DNA of 64,000 bases from Paramarasmius palmivorus (GCA_037176845.1 JAYKXP010000121.1:1-64000), one strand, 5' to 3'; shown: positions 44,595-56,668, counted from the first letter of the stretch. The notes: generated by a model not told the origin, from the sequence alone. Translations and numbers: made by a program.

Positions 44595-46641
44595 ATGGAT
44601 CCTTTCGCAAGATTGTCCGTATTGTGTCCTTCGTGTGTTTGATGTGTAAATTGGCTGATGTTCTTTGCAGGTTGTTTGCTACGGATACTTCTGTCTTTGA
44701 TGCAATGTCACCTGCAGGTCTCGCTAAGATAAAATCGTTGAGCCGGGATCATCGAGAGCTGGAGCTTCGTTATGAACGCACAACATTCAGCCTTCATCGT
44801 CTGTATGGCCGCTTTTTCGACCCTTCGACTGTAGCATCGTTCCGGAAAGTTCAGCTGGATACAGAAGCACTTGTTTCTGGATCTGCTGTGGTGAAATTCC
44901 TGTCTAGGTCGTCCTTTACTCCGTCGGATCTCGACGTTTTTTCGAACTTGCAGCATGTTGTACGTTTGGGCCGATTTCTTATGGATGCAGGGTACGTTTA
45001 TGTGCCCATGTCTACTGTCGTTATTGGCGGTGTCAAGATCAGCGAGCAGCAGCACCTCGACTTCGAGGATGCTGTCAGATTGGAATCCTTGAAGAGTTCG
45101 CCGAATACTGGTACCTTGGCCGATAGATACGAGTTTACCGCTATCGCAGGCGTGTTTAACTTCATGAAGAAGGATCTCAAAGTACAACTGGTAGCCTGCA
45201 GAAATGAGCCCGTTGAAGTTGTTTTGGGGTTTTATTCTAGTGAGTTCGAGCTTTAATTCTGTGCCTCCCGTTGACTTTGGTTGTTGTCACCAGCTCTGGT
45301 GATGAACATCGTTACCGCTTTCGAGGTCATTTCCTTCTATCCCGACATATCATTCGTTTCCAGGAAGGCGTTGTACTTGAAGCAAGGTACACGCACAGTG
45401 GACGCAGCGCGGCAGAAATATGAGGCTCGGGGTTGGCGGTCTTATGATGTTATTTCTGCGGAAGAGTTTCTTCGCCCGCAGTCGGAAATTTCCGCTGTTG
45501 TGCGTTGGGTGGGTGATTCGAAGTGTTGGGTTGTTCAGTTACCTCCGTTAGAAGGATGTCAGGACGCAGCGAGTTTTTATTGGGTACTGAAAGTTGCGTC
45601 GTGGGAGCTCAGTTGTGGATACGACTCTACTTGGATACCGAAGAACAGGTTAAGCAGTTCGATGCTGGAAAGGACGTTTCCCATCACCTGGAACGCACAG
45701 ATGTCTGTGTGGCATCACCCTTGTTTCTCGTACTTGGGCGAGAAATCGGTTGTCACCAAGCGGGGTTTACCGTTGGGTGGTGCAAGCATGTCCTTCGTTT
45801 CCGACGAAAAGCTCGCTGCTGCTGTTGAAGCAGCGAAAGCTCGTGTGCTTGCACGGTCCTTGCTCGGCGACGTAAGGTGAGTTTGGACGTAGTTTTCTGA
45901 TTATCTTGTCATGTCGTGCTGTGCTGGCTTTGTTAGAAGTTTTGTCTCGTTGGATCCTTCATACATGTCGCTGGGATTTACAGCTTCTGACTGTGATTGT
46001 TCGCATCGGTACGTTATCCTATCCAGCTCCACGTTTTGTGTTGCCCTGTTTTTCCTGTATTTGGAAACACGTCCGACGGGTCTGAGAAGCATGTTGCGTG
46101 GTGTTTCCTTGTTTTACGGTTCTGTTGTGTCTGCTTTACTCACTTAACGTTAAGGTCCCTTCTTCCGCCTTTGACGATGGAGTTGATCTTGGTCGAATAT
46201 CTGCAAGCTTTGTATCCCTTGCTTGCTCGAGAGCATTATTCCAGCTGGCCTATGGAACGGTTGAGGTGTTGCTTTGCAAATCTGAGGTCGGTTCGGGCTG
46301 GTTGTAATCGATCCTTGCGCTATCCTACTGGTCATGTGGTGGCTATGATACTTCAATGTCTTGACGACGTTGACGTTAGTGGTCTTTCTGATGACGTAGA
46401 TGTAAGTGGTTTCTTTGTTTTCTGAAAAACACGTTAGTATGTTTGTGTTTTGCTCACTATGTGGTGTTAGATCCAAGTGTCTTTTGCGGTAGACGGCGAT
46501 CGTCAGCTCGTCACAACGTTGTGTGTCATCCTCGTAAATACCGACAGGCTGTCAGCGATTCACAAGGAGATATCTGCGTGGTCTATCAGTGAGGATTTCA
46601 TGGAACAGGCGGGACTTACTGTAGCCGTCCGTTCAGGATGA
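44595..46641 (+). CDS. NT3: nucleotidyltransferase-fold-like protein, 6 exons, 553 aa
   Basis: Exons 44595-44614, 44671-45239, 45294-45876, 45937-46008, 46155-46401 and 46471-46641. It lies 215 bp downstream of NT2 in the same orientation, a tandem pair. The 20-nt first exon is MDPFARL; its donor GTCCGT is unusual, but the phase is right. The NTase-like site reads EALVSGS...FTPSDLDVF. Conserved blocks are RLYGRFF, AGVFNF, ISFYPDISF and KYEARGW. The C-terminal domain is YLQALYPLLAREH...TGHVVAMILQCL. The fourth exon has the same 72-nt length as in NT2, and its downstream intron is long (146 bp) and fully open in one frame. Confidence 0.8.
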
Positions 46642-47405
46642 GCTTGTCTGCGTTGTCGCTTGCGCGTTCGACTGAAGGAAGAAAGTTGTGTCTGGTGTTC
46701 GGCGAGGTACATGGCGTGCTCGGTGTATAGCATTTGGGTAGACGTCGGTTCTGAGCGATTTTGAGATGTTTGTGATGGTGGTCAGGAAACGGTTGATCAG
46801 CGAGTAATGCTGTTAGGTGCTGTGGGAAGTTTCAGTTGTGTTGGGAATCGAGGATGTGGCTTTCGTTTATTTTCCGTCGTGTGATGAAGATGTTTTTGCG
46901 ATTGCTTGTGCTATCAGTGTCTCTAGCAGTCGCAGATGGATGTTGTACGCGAGTTTAACAGGCTGCGGATATGGAACGTGGATCTCGACGTCGAACTGAG
47001 AAAGGAAGCGTATGAGGGAGTGACTCGATGTTTGTTGAAACGTAGCCATTCACGTCGGGCCCACTGTTTGGCGGGATACCCGAAACGAATGTCTGTCATG
47101 TTTACTTGAGAATAGTACAGGAGAACTGACTGTTGACGGAATGAGGCACATCGTTGTGTACCGTTAGGCATATGTTGAAGGTGTGGTATGGACGGTCGAA
47201 GGTGCAGAAAGAGGTGTCGTTTGAACAGAACGATTGTATCGTCTACGTCGATTTTACATAAGAATGTGTTTGTTGGTCGGATACTGTCTTTCTTCAAAGC
47301 AGATGGTTGCGGAAATTTGCATTCGTGATATACAGAGAGTGTTACACTGGTTTGAATTTGACTTTACGCAAAATTTATAGTAGACACTAGCACTGTAAAT
47401 ACGCG
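46642..47405. other. Intergenic between NT3 and the MYND gene
   Basis: The two genes converge here. Short frames on both strands (46817-46999 +, 46923-47297 -) have no support. Confidence 0.4.
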
Positions 47406-49417
47406 TTAAAGTGGAGGAGGAACTTTCTCTTTGTAACTGTGCCACGACCACAGCTTTAACCCTTGTCTTGGGAAGTCTGCGATAAGGAAATCTTTGTCTT
47501 GGTAATTAGTAGGCGTAGTCGGTATCATATAGTTGTTGAGGTCCCGTTCGGTAATGACTTTGAAAGAAGTAAACGATTCTTCGACGTTCACACATAGCCA
47601 TTGGTCTGGACGAAGTGATGCTCTGATCGTTGCCACCTTTTCTGCGTGGTCGTTCAAAAGCTTGAACACGAAGTACCTCCCAAATCCTCGGTCGAAATAA
47701 GCTACGGAACGTTTGCCGTCTGTTATCAGGCAAAACATAAGTTCGTGCTGGTGTCAAGAAGGATGTGAAAGAGAAGAGATTCATAATCGTTGCGTACCTT
47801 TACATGCCTTCTGTATTCTAGTGCACTCTGCCTTGTGTTCTTGAAGCCAGTGTGCACGTTGGCACTCTTTCGAACAGTATAACATCGACCGACACCCTGA
47901 GCATTCCATGCATTCCGGAGGAATAGATACAGGTTTTTCGGCCTGATCTTTTGCCGTAGAAGCTTTGTTGCTTCCGTTGCGGAGACAGAGTGATCGTTGT
48001 GTTGCGGTTGTATTCTGTTGTTTCGTAGATCCTGAGCGATCGCGATGTTGTCCCGATTTGGACTTGTCGTCCAGAAGCGTGGCCTGAACAGTGCACTGTG
48101 TTCGTGAGATACGACGGATGACTTTTGGGGTTTGTATACTCTTACCTCCTCGTAGCAGCAAGTCCTCAGGCAAGTGTGACGGTACGGTGCGCTTCTATAC
48201 TCAGAATATATTGCGGTTGTCCAAGTGACATCTTCTAACCATTTCTCTGCCTGCGGAATTGTGTCCGTGTTCACGGGAGGCCGTTTTTGTAAGCTTTCGC
48301 GCACAGAACGAAGTACTGATGGTGTAACAAGGTGAGGAGTCAGCGACGCCAGGAGATAACCGCAGTCTTCTGCCACGTCGAGGCCGTAGTCGATGTAGGC
48401 GCTGGATAAGGAGTGTTTGGCTTTGAGTTCGATGAAAGCTGGAATGTCCAGTACAGCGTGGAGCATGCCGGCATCGAGAGCGGACAGTACCCAACCAGTG
48501 CTACTCGTCTTTCGCGTAACAGTATTGAGAAATCGGAGGCAGACTGTGAGTAATCTCCCGACAGACGCGACATCTAAGTCTTTCTGGATGTCGGGGAGCC
48601 TTTTGTGGTATACTCGCAGTTGTCGAAAAAGACAATCCATGCACTTTCCGAACCACCAAGTAGTGTTCTGTGCCATGATTTTTGCAATGGCTAAAGGCAT
48701 CATTTGGACAATGATCACGGCCAGCGCGTGTATAGCAGGTGCTCTGGAAACGACGGCTTTCTTCTCGATAACCCTTGCAAAGCGGGTCACGGCCACTACT
48801 GCGAAGTCCACGTTGGGGTACCGATGAAAGATGTCCTGCAGTAGAGGTTTGTTGTTTTCACCTTCGAAACAATCTTTGCCCCATCGCTCGTGTACCATCA
48901 CTGACGCTATTGGATGTAGAGTTACGCCGTCGATCGTCAGCGCAGTGTACAGCATCTGCATGGCCATAGGAGGCAGTACTTCGTCCTCGAAAATGCGTCG
49001 GGTCACGATGGAGCGTGGATAGTAGTATGCGAAGACGTGAACGAGGTTAAAAATTCCTCGAATAGTGCGATCAAATGCAGCGGGCTGGAGTAAGATGTCA
49101 GGCCTGCTATCAGTGGAGTGAACTGCAGGTGACCAGGTATGTAAGTTGGTGAACCATTTTCGAAGTACCGTCCAGGTCTCGTCTTCTGTTTTGTTAAGAA
49201 ACGAGATACCGGAGACACGGTGAGGGCGAGGATAGAGGTACGTCATATATATGTCCAAGGCGTGTAGAGCGTTGTCGCACTTGTTGACGATAACATCGAC
49301 GGAATCACGAGCTGTCGGTGGGCGCACTGCGAGCATGGAAGATATGTTTCGCAGAACGCGGGGGTTTGATTGCAGTGCCATTGTTTTAAGTTGCGCTGTC
49401 GAGAAAGCGGGCGGCAT
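47406..49417 (-). CDS. MYND-type zinc finger protein, 3 exons, 633 aa
   Basis: Minus-strand exons 48146-49417, 47809-48095 (to 47808) and 47406-47747 give 633 codons plus stop. The second exon ends with the MYND finger CMECSGCRSMLYCSKECQ followed by RAHWLQEHKAEC, i.e. C-x2-C-x2-C then YCSxxCQ-x2-HW-x3-H-x3-C. MYND fingers mediate protein contacts. The long N-terminal part is helical, as in many basidiomycete MYND proteins. The first intron (50 bp) is GT-AG. For the second, the only phase-compatible donor is a GC site (AAG|GCATGT, 47806-47807), giving a 60-bp GC-AG intron. The available GT donors would put the clearly coding last exon out of frame. Likely a regulatory or scaffold protein; targets unknown. 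Confidence 0.78.
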
Positions 49418-50455
49418 ATCTGAGTGACGGTTAGCAGGATTACTTGTTGGAAGTTCGGCTTTGGACGCACCATCGAATTTGGGGGTGGAAGGATGTATGG
49501 AAGTTGGTTGCTAGCTCTACGGCGAGTGTCTCCATGTAGGATAGTTTTGTATGTGTTTCTGGTACGGCAAGTAAGCTTTGGGGGTTGTGATTGAATCCGA
49601 ATAACCATATTCAATTACCGTGAGATCCCCATACCGTCGTTGTTTACGGCGAATCGAAGTCGTGCTTTTCTTCATCGATCTACAATGCGTTTACTTGGTT
49701 TGTCCTGATACGTTGCATAAGCGGAACACGATGAAAGGTACTGTGCGTGTTGTCGAATCTGACGGGAAACAGCACGGGGAAGCCATCTCGGTTGACGGTG
49801 GGTTCGGAGAGAAGAAAGTCGGATTCCTTTCTTGTGTTAGGTGTAGTCCGGGATATATTTGAAATATCACAAGTTACGTGAATGTTCACTTTTGTTTAAG
49901 CGCCTGTGTGACTCGTGGCCGGTTTTTGCCGGTTGGAAGTTGCCCTTTGCCTCGTTGTCTTCCGCCAAGTGGTACCATGTTTAGAGAAGTAGTGCGAGGT
50001 CGCGATTCTGAAATGGGGAGAGGTAAGAGATGTTTCTTTTTGCAACTGATGGTTCTTACTACTTTGGCTAGATGAGGCATGATCCTGAAACGACCCGAGC
50101 GTCAACAGAGCGTGGCAGCGTCTACTTGCTTGCTTCATCATCGTTCTTCTCGGATGGCAACAACAAAGGGATCTTTATTCTTCTTTCTTCGGCTTTGGTT
50201 AGCGCCGATTGACGAGAGACATGGGTGAGGTTCGTGAAGCACGAACTTCACCTCCTTGTTACGAAGTACGGCGTTGTTGGGAGTCTATTGTCGTGATTCT
50301 GGCGTCGATTGCGTTGTAAACTGTGGCTATGTGGGGCTTGGAGCTATCTGTTTTCTTTCGGGATATCTTTGCCGATTATCCGGTGGCAACAGTCCCAGCC
50401 TTCACCAGTTCTTTGGTTTACGCCGCTGCAGAACGTGGATTGAGTTGTCCGAGGG
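49418..50455. other. Intergenic
   Basis: No supported gene. Short frames at 49620-50075 are present on both strands and look like chance. Confidence 0.4.
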
Positions 50456-50917
50456 ATGCCCAAACGTGTTCGTTGGTGTCTCGAGGCACGCGGAAACGCT
50501 GACAGTGATTTCCACTCGGTATTAGCTGTTGAAGAATTCAGATCTGATCGATGTCCGTCTTGCCGTAGACGTCTGAGGTACGTTTGCGATGGAGAACTGT
50601 GGAATTCTTTCGTTCTGATCAGTGCTCTTGAATTAGACCAGCATAAGCTCATTATCAAACGAACGAGATATCTGTATTCAAAACTTGATTGACAGGTCTT
50701 CTGGACGATCTATACTTGCATTGACCCGCCATCCGCTTCGGTCACTATGACACCTTTCGCCAATGAAAGTGTCCTCGAAAATCGCTCGTTCGTTGGTGTT
50801 CAGTGGTTATTTAAGTGCTATAACTGGAGGCAACTCCAGCAGGTGCAGTACGCCGTTACCGAAAACCCACATTTCCAATCGTCTAGCGATGACCAACGTC
50901 TTTGGCACCAGACTGTG
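50456..50917 (+). other. Coding-like exons upstream of NT4, possibly a relic of the NT C-terminal domain
   Basis: A frame at 50456-50692 includes a CPSCRRRL pair. After an acceptor TGACAG a second segment runs from 50697 (VFWTIYTCIDPP...FANESVL...) to a donor GTGAGT at 50918. The spacing of V-x-F, F-x-N-x-x-x-L and W in this segment resembles the last NT exon (for example VSFAVDG...LVNTDRL...W in NT3). The intron that follows contains 24 T (50931-50954). These exons could belong to NT4's 5' end or to a dead neighbour. Confidence 0.3.
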
Positions 50918-51169
50918 AGTATGTTTTTGGTTTTTTTTTTTTTTTTTTTTTTTTCAATAAAAGTCTGTTTGTTTTTCTTCCCTGTTTCGGTACCTTTCGT
51001 CGTTGCTGTCCTTCGTGGTCCGTTTGCTAATCGATGTGATACATCGTTGATTTTGGCTGCTTATCAACATACCAGCTTGACGCGTGCGGCCTTTAGTATT
51101 GTTTTTGATTTGAATTCGCGTTTAAACTTTCTAATTCAGTTATGTCGTTGACTAATCCTCATTTTACAG

Positions 51170-52731
51170 AGGTGATCGGGCATTGAGGACCCTGCTTGGC
51201 GATATTCCTCAGGCTACCCTCGTCACCCTAAAAGCACGACCAGACAGAGTTGGTTTGGCTGTTCAATCGGCGTGTACGAATAGATTGACGTCGATTGGCA
51301 ATTTTTTTGTCGGACCCGCCCACTTTGACGAACTCAGGCGGCTGCTTCGACAAGTAGGTGCTTGTTTGACGGGAAGCTCTGCAATAGGGACGTTTACGGT
51401 GGTCGATTTTGAAGCCCCTCTGGAGATTTCCGTTGACAAGGAAGGTGTTTCGGTCTTGCTGGAATTTTTTCAGCGATGCGGCTACAAGTTGAGGATCGAA
51501 CGTGATTTGGATGGTACGAGGACGTCGTCCCCCGTTGCCCGTGATCTCGACGACGATTTCGCGGACGGGTTGTTTTCAAACAGGGCACCGTATACGTCTA
51601 CGACTGATGACAATGCTTACGTTGCCAATACGTATGTCCTTGTAGACGACCGACAGCGTGAGGTTCAGCTCGTCACCGCTAAACTAAGCGCCATGGAGGT
51701 GGTACTGAGGTCAAAGAGAAGTGGGCAGACTTTCTGTTTTATGTCGCAGCCGAGCTAATTAAATCTTTTTCTACAGCAATGAACATGAATTTCGTGACTT
51801 CCAGCGAAGCTGTCATGCTCTATCCCCAGGCCACCCTGGAAGACCGAATCTCCCTGGATGTCAGCGACTATATGGGGCGGACCGCCAGCTTGCATTCAGT
51901 ACACTTTGGCAGCGAGCCGGTTGTCGTCAATCCCGTGTTGTCTGCTTGCGACGTGGTCAGCAAGGATCGTGATGTCACGATTTTTACTCGTCGAGTAGGC
52001 GACTTGTTGTGCCTGGTTGTTCCTCTACCAAACATGCCTTCACCTTGGACAATGGAGAGCCCCAGTCACCGAACTATCATTTATAGCCATTCTTGGCGGC
52101 TGGAATTCAACACTCTCACTGCGCCTTGTATCCGCACGGTTTTCCTGCACGCACCTCATCTTAGGCACGTGTATTTTCTTGCTCCGAACGTGAACTGGGA
52201 GCTACACGAAAGCCTTCCGACATCTTGGTACCACACCCATGCCACTGACGACTTCGCGAACGACTCTAAGTTCGTCGATCTTCTCAGTGAAACCTACGAC
52301 CGCTTGTGTCTTCCCTTTTCGCCTCCTTCTCGCATTCTCGGCGTACTCGACAGGAATTTGTCGTTATTGAAATCCAAGCACCCCCATATTCCGGCTTACC
52401 TTCTTCCTTCTCCGGCTGTTGCTTCGGCACTCTTTGGTATTTTCCTCGATTTAGATGCCTGTCGATCCGGATCTGCGCGCGTGAGTAATCGACAACAGCG
52501 ATGTTTCTGCTATTTTTTAACCACTGCAATTGACAGAATCACTTTCACTTTACCGTCCCTTCCGATGGGTTGTCTGCCAGGGTGTCGACGTATGTCATGA
52601 TCTCGATTCCTGAAGAAGAAGCTTCTTCAGAACGGAATGAACTTCGAGCCGAGAAGCTCTACGATTTGGATTACATGGCTCTTAAAGCAGAAGTTGGCAA
52701 GTTTTCCGCGTTGTTGTATATTTCTGCTTGA
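51170..52731 (+). CDS. NT4: divergent nucleotidyltransferase-like protein with degenerate site, start unresolved
   Basis: Exons 51170-51720, 51777-52480 and 52537-52731 give at least 482 codons. The intron at 51721-51776 sits at the same place and phase as the second intron of NT1-NT3, just before the conserved MNMNFVTSSEAVMLYPQATLE. The NTase-like site reads GACLTGSSAIGTF, but the D-x-D position is APLEISV, so the metal-binding pair is probably lost. The second exon runs without a break from the NTase part into the C-terminal domain (LLSETYDRLCLP...PAVASALFGIF). This proves that the two parts form one protein in this family. No 20-nt first exon is visible, and the first exon shown begins after an acceptor. 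Confidence 0.7.
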
Positions 52732-53885
52732 CTCAGCTTTTCTTTGTAGTCCCGGACGTCCATCCTCGCTTCACATTCGTTTGAGGCCTGTGTAACACGG
52801 TAAAGGGATTTATTTGCTGGTTCTCCAGCATGCAGTATCGTAGGGGAAAAAGGAGCGTATGTACTACGTTCCACGAGGTGGTTACGTCTGCCGTAGCCGT
52901 TGAATGAACTGTATTATTGTTACAGTAAAACGAGCAGCGCGTTTGTGCTCCTGATGTTGCCGGTGTTGTCTAGCGTGTTTTTCTCGGTTCGGTTTGAGAT
53001 TCCTACCCCGGGAGGTATGTAGAGCGAGGACTCGTGTTTCTGTGATGACGGTTGTCTTTTCTTGGCCCTCGGTCAAAGAATGTCAACGTTTCCCGGAAGA
53101 GGCCGCATTGGGTGTTCTATGGCATTGTCGTGGTCGTGCGTTTGTGAGCATCACTTCTCTCCAGATGTTCAGTAATATGTTGCTGAGACTCGTCTTCTTC
53201 GAGCTTTGCTCTCTCCTACTTCGTTTTTTCCGCTTTGAGTTTCACCTTTTCTACTTATAAGGCTGCTTGCGTCCGTTGTAGTGGCATATGGCGAAAATAG
53301 ATGATCGCGACACGTTACTCGTACAAAAAGTCGTCTAACGTTTGAGGCTTACGCAAAGGTTGAAAATACTGATACTGTTCTCATCGTATCTGTGCTGAAC
53401 TTAAACCAGTGTGGAATGCCTATAGACGTTCAAGTCTGCGTGTGGCAACAGGTTGGCACAGCAGAAAAGGTACAATTATACGGCACGTTTCCGTAGTACA
53501 CGAAGCTTTCATTTACCAAGGTCGGGGTTTCCAGCCTTTGTAGTTCCCATAATCCCATGTACATTAAGTCGCATTAAGAGGTGTAAGTTCACGTTCACCA
53601 TAAATCGAACTTGAACGTGAGTTTCAAGCATTGAGCGTTGTACCTTCAACCCAGGCTGGCCTGCGTCTCTTGGAGCACCTTCAGGAAGGAGAAAAAGAAA
53701 GACAGTGCCGAGCTTAACCTTAATGTCAGCGGACAACTATGCGGCTGTTGTCATGAATCGTTAAGCAACCACATATCTGTCGAAGGTGCAGCTTCTGCGG
53801 CAACTCCCGACAGCTTGCATCACACCTTTTCTTCCCCCTTTGGACGATTTCCATCATCCTTCCCCATTTCTGCTTGTCCAGGATT
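52732..53885. other. Intergenic or unresolved
   Basis: A plus frame at 52994-53260 and a minus frame at 53509-53736 are open but lack motifs and splice support. From about 53.4 kb the strand-wide G+T bias disappears. Confidence 0.35.
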
Positions 53886-55133
53886 ATGCTCGGTCCAACA
53901 GTCTCATGTATTCGTTGTCGTAAAACCGAAAACAAACCTGGCGCTGGCTACGCACCCATATTACCTATTTTCAACAACGATACGTTATCGAGTTCTGCAT
54001 CAGGCTTGCCTGCGAATTATACGATTGCAGGAGATGCTACTAGGACACGTCCTCCTATATGCTACGACGTGGCTATGTTGGTGTTGAAACCGGTGATAGA
54101 GGCTGCTTTGCGAAGGAGAGAGGCGATAACTCCCTATTTGTTGCTCAAAAGGGAGTATCTCACAGAGTATGTCCAATCCTGATTTCCTGGCAGTCTACGC
54201 TAACACGTACACAGACTGTTGTCCGTGGTTTACAAGAAGATCGAAATCAACAAGCTGTCTACTTTGCAGCTCTTGTGCTCTACCATGGCCATGAAACCAA
54301 ACCTGGGTGGATACGTCAGACACTTGGAGGTAGTATTGTTGTTGACGACGAAGAAACATCCTCCCTACCAACATGGCAAATTTCGCTTCGTCCCACAACA
54401 AGTCGCGCGCCTGCTGTCCACAACCGCACAATCTTTGGTTGCACTCGTGTTGGTTCTCCCTGTGCATCCATGGTTGCTTTATACGTTTCGAACGACCAGT
54501 TTTCCGCTGCTCAATCGGATACGTACCTTTCACAACTATATGTTTGACCCATCCACGGCTATATGGTACCAACGTAGCCTAACAAATTGGTACGAGCAGT
54601 TCGATGGGAACGAACACGGAGTCGGGTTGAAGCTGGAAGAGAACCAGTTTGTGGATTATACGTGGCCTTCGCTGAAGCACGTTTTCCTTGACTTCGATTG
54701 CGATAGTCCCGACTTTACGCGACCTACTTTGGATTGTCGTTATCTGCCGAACATAATCAATGTGGGACTCCACTTAGCTCACCATAAAACTTGGGAATTC
54801 AATCTCCACAATTTCCTTGCTGCCGTGATGCCTCCTTCTCAGGTGTCGGTTATCGCAATTTTTTGGACGCCGGATACACCGCCGACCGATAACCATGGCG
54901 TCAGTTACCGGTTCCGGGAGGATGTTGTTTTGCCCCTACAGGGTAGTACCGAAACTTGTGCATCCGTGAATGCCGTTGATTTTGGCATTTTCAGTGGAAT
55001 CAGCTTCGTTGACCCCCACCCACCTACATCGTCGAAGTTTTGGGTTAAAGCGAAAGAGTTTGTACTTCGGAGAGAGGTTAGACCTACCGTATTCTGTTCT
55101 CGGGAGTATCCATACTTAGTCAATTTCATGTAG
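53886..55133 (+). CDS. FA2: F-box-like protein, family A, 399 aa
   Basis: Exons 53886-54166 and 54215-55133, intron 48 bp. The N-terminal extension contains CIRC (one possible metal pair). The F-box-like part is YDVAMLVLKPVI...YLLLKREYLTE spliced to LLSVVYKKIEI, with the intron in the same place and phase as in FA1 and FA3. The C-terminal half shares VLVLPVHPWLLY, IRTFHNYMFDP and WEFNLHNFL with FA3. It forms a tandem pair with FA3, whose ATG is 329 bp after this stop. A substrate-adaptor role is inferred from the F-box layout only. Confidence 0.75.
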
Positions 55134-55462
55134 TGCCCGTCAGGTACCGCAAAGGGATGAGTAATGCACTGATTTCTTGGGGTCTATGTCATCGTAATCG
55201 TGCTGCATGTTTTCATGTCATACCGCATGCGTTTTTAACGGTGGCTTCTGATTAGGATCGCTTACATCTATTTAGGTATTTCAAGCACGGATTGTGGATT
55301 CGTGTGTCTGTGCATTGGTCGTTTTTGCCGTTTATAGACTTCGTGCAGAAACCCGAGGCTGTACGCAAATAGCTCGAGTCAAAACGTGGCAATTGAATTA
55401 AACTTCCTCTGGTATCCGTAGGTAATGCATAGTACGTTTTTGCGTTCGTGGCTTTCACGATC

Positions 55463-56668
55463 ATGTCTAGCATCTCGCGCTCTCTCATGCATTTCCAGGA
55501 GTTTCGTCTCGACTTGTGCGGAAGCCAAGAACACCGATCGCCAGATGCGACACGGACGACGTTGTATTACGATGTCGCTGTCATAGTGATGAGGATGCGA
55601 CTGGCAGATGGTATATCTCAGAAGGAAAACATTATGAACTACTTATTGGTATCGAAGGACTACATTTCACAGTACGTAGTCCACATTGAACATTTTTCCC
55701 CCACTTCTTAACTCTGGTAACTCCATTGCAGGTTGCGATTGGTGCTGTATCGCTCAGTGCGACTCCGGACGGCGCGCACGTTGGCTCTTTTTCACCGAAC
55801 CATCTGTACAGTGCCGTTTATCAGGCAATATGTGCGAAAGCTCAGCATCACTCTCTTTACAACGAGTTCCTACCAGTATTGCTTATATTTGGACGCAAAC
55901 TTTCGAAGAGTACCACAGCAGGTGTCTGCTGTTCTGCTAGGAGTGGCACCTCACTTGACATCGCTAGTCTTATTGGTTCCCATACATCCTGAAATACTCT
56001 ACGGATTCCGTTCCAACGCGTATCCACTGCTTCGAACTCTCCGTATCTTTCACAATTACCTCCTGGAACCGAAATTGTGTATTTGGTATCAGGCGCAGCT
56101 TCGGGGATGGTATCACTACGTCGAGAACGGCAGACGCACTGGGAGGCGACCAAGACTTACTGCAGTGAACATCCCTAACTCGCCTTGGCCAGTTTTGAGG
56201 CAAGTCTCAATCGATTTCGACCCGGATACACCTCATTTCGACTGCCCCTTATACGACTTTCGTTACATGGATACGGTGACCGAAGTGTTTTTTCGGTTGG
56301 TCGAGGAAGAAGGATGGGAATTCAACCTTGATCATTACCTGCTCTTTATCGATCCGCCAATCAACGCTGAAGTGATAGCTTTGATGTGGAACGCGATGTG
56401 TTCTCCAGAGGCAGAAGAGGACATAACATACCTGTTCCATCCAAACACAGTCATTCCTGTACTTGCCGATCCGAAAACACACGTCCTTCCGATGGAAGAA
56501 GGAATGGAGTTCTTCAACAGACTGACATTTGTGACACCAAATGCAGTCAATTCTGCCGCTTTCTGGAAAAAGGCAAAAGCTTTCATTCGGGGTCGTTTAG
56601 TGCGTGGTGGTGCCGGACTTCAGAGACCAAACAGTAAGCGATTGGTTAGAGTTGTTGAAGCTGCATAG
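55463..56668 (+). CDS. FA3: F-box-like protein, family A, 381 aa
   Basis: Exons 55463-55671 and 55732-56668, intron 60 bp. The F-box-like part is YDVAVIVMRMRL...YLLVSKDYISQ spliced to LRLVLYRSVRL. The C-terminal part is LLVPIHPEILYGF, LRTLRIFHNYLLEP, WEFNLDHYLL, INAEVIALMW and NTVIPVLADP, which aligns with FA2 and, at the end, with FA1. The C terminus is basic (GRLVRGGAG). Tandem duplicate of FA2. Confidence 0.78.
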
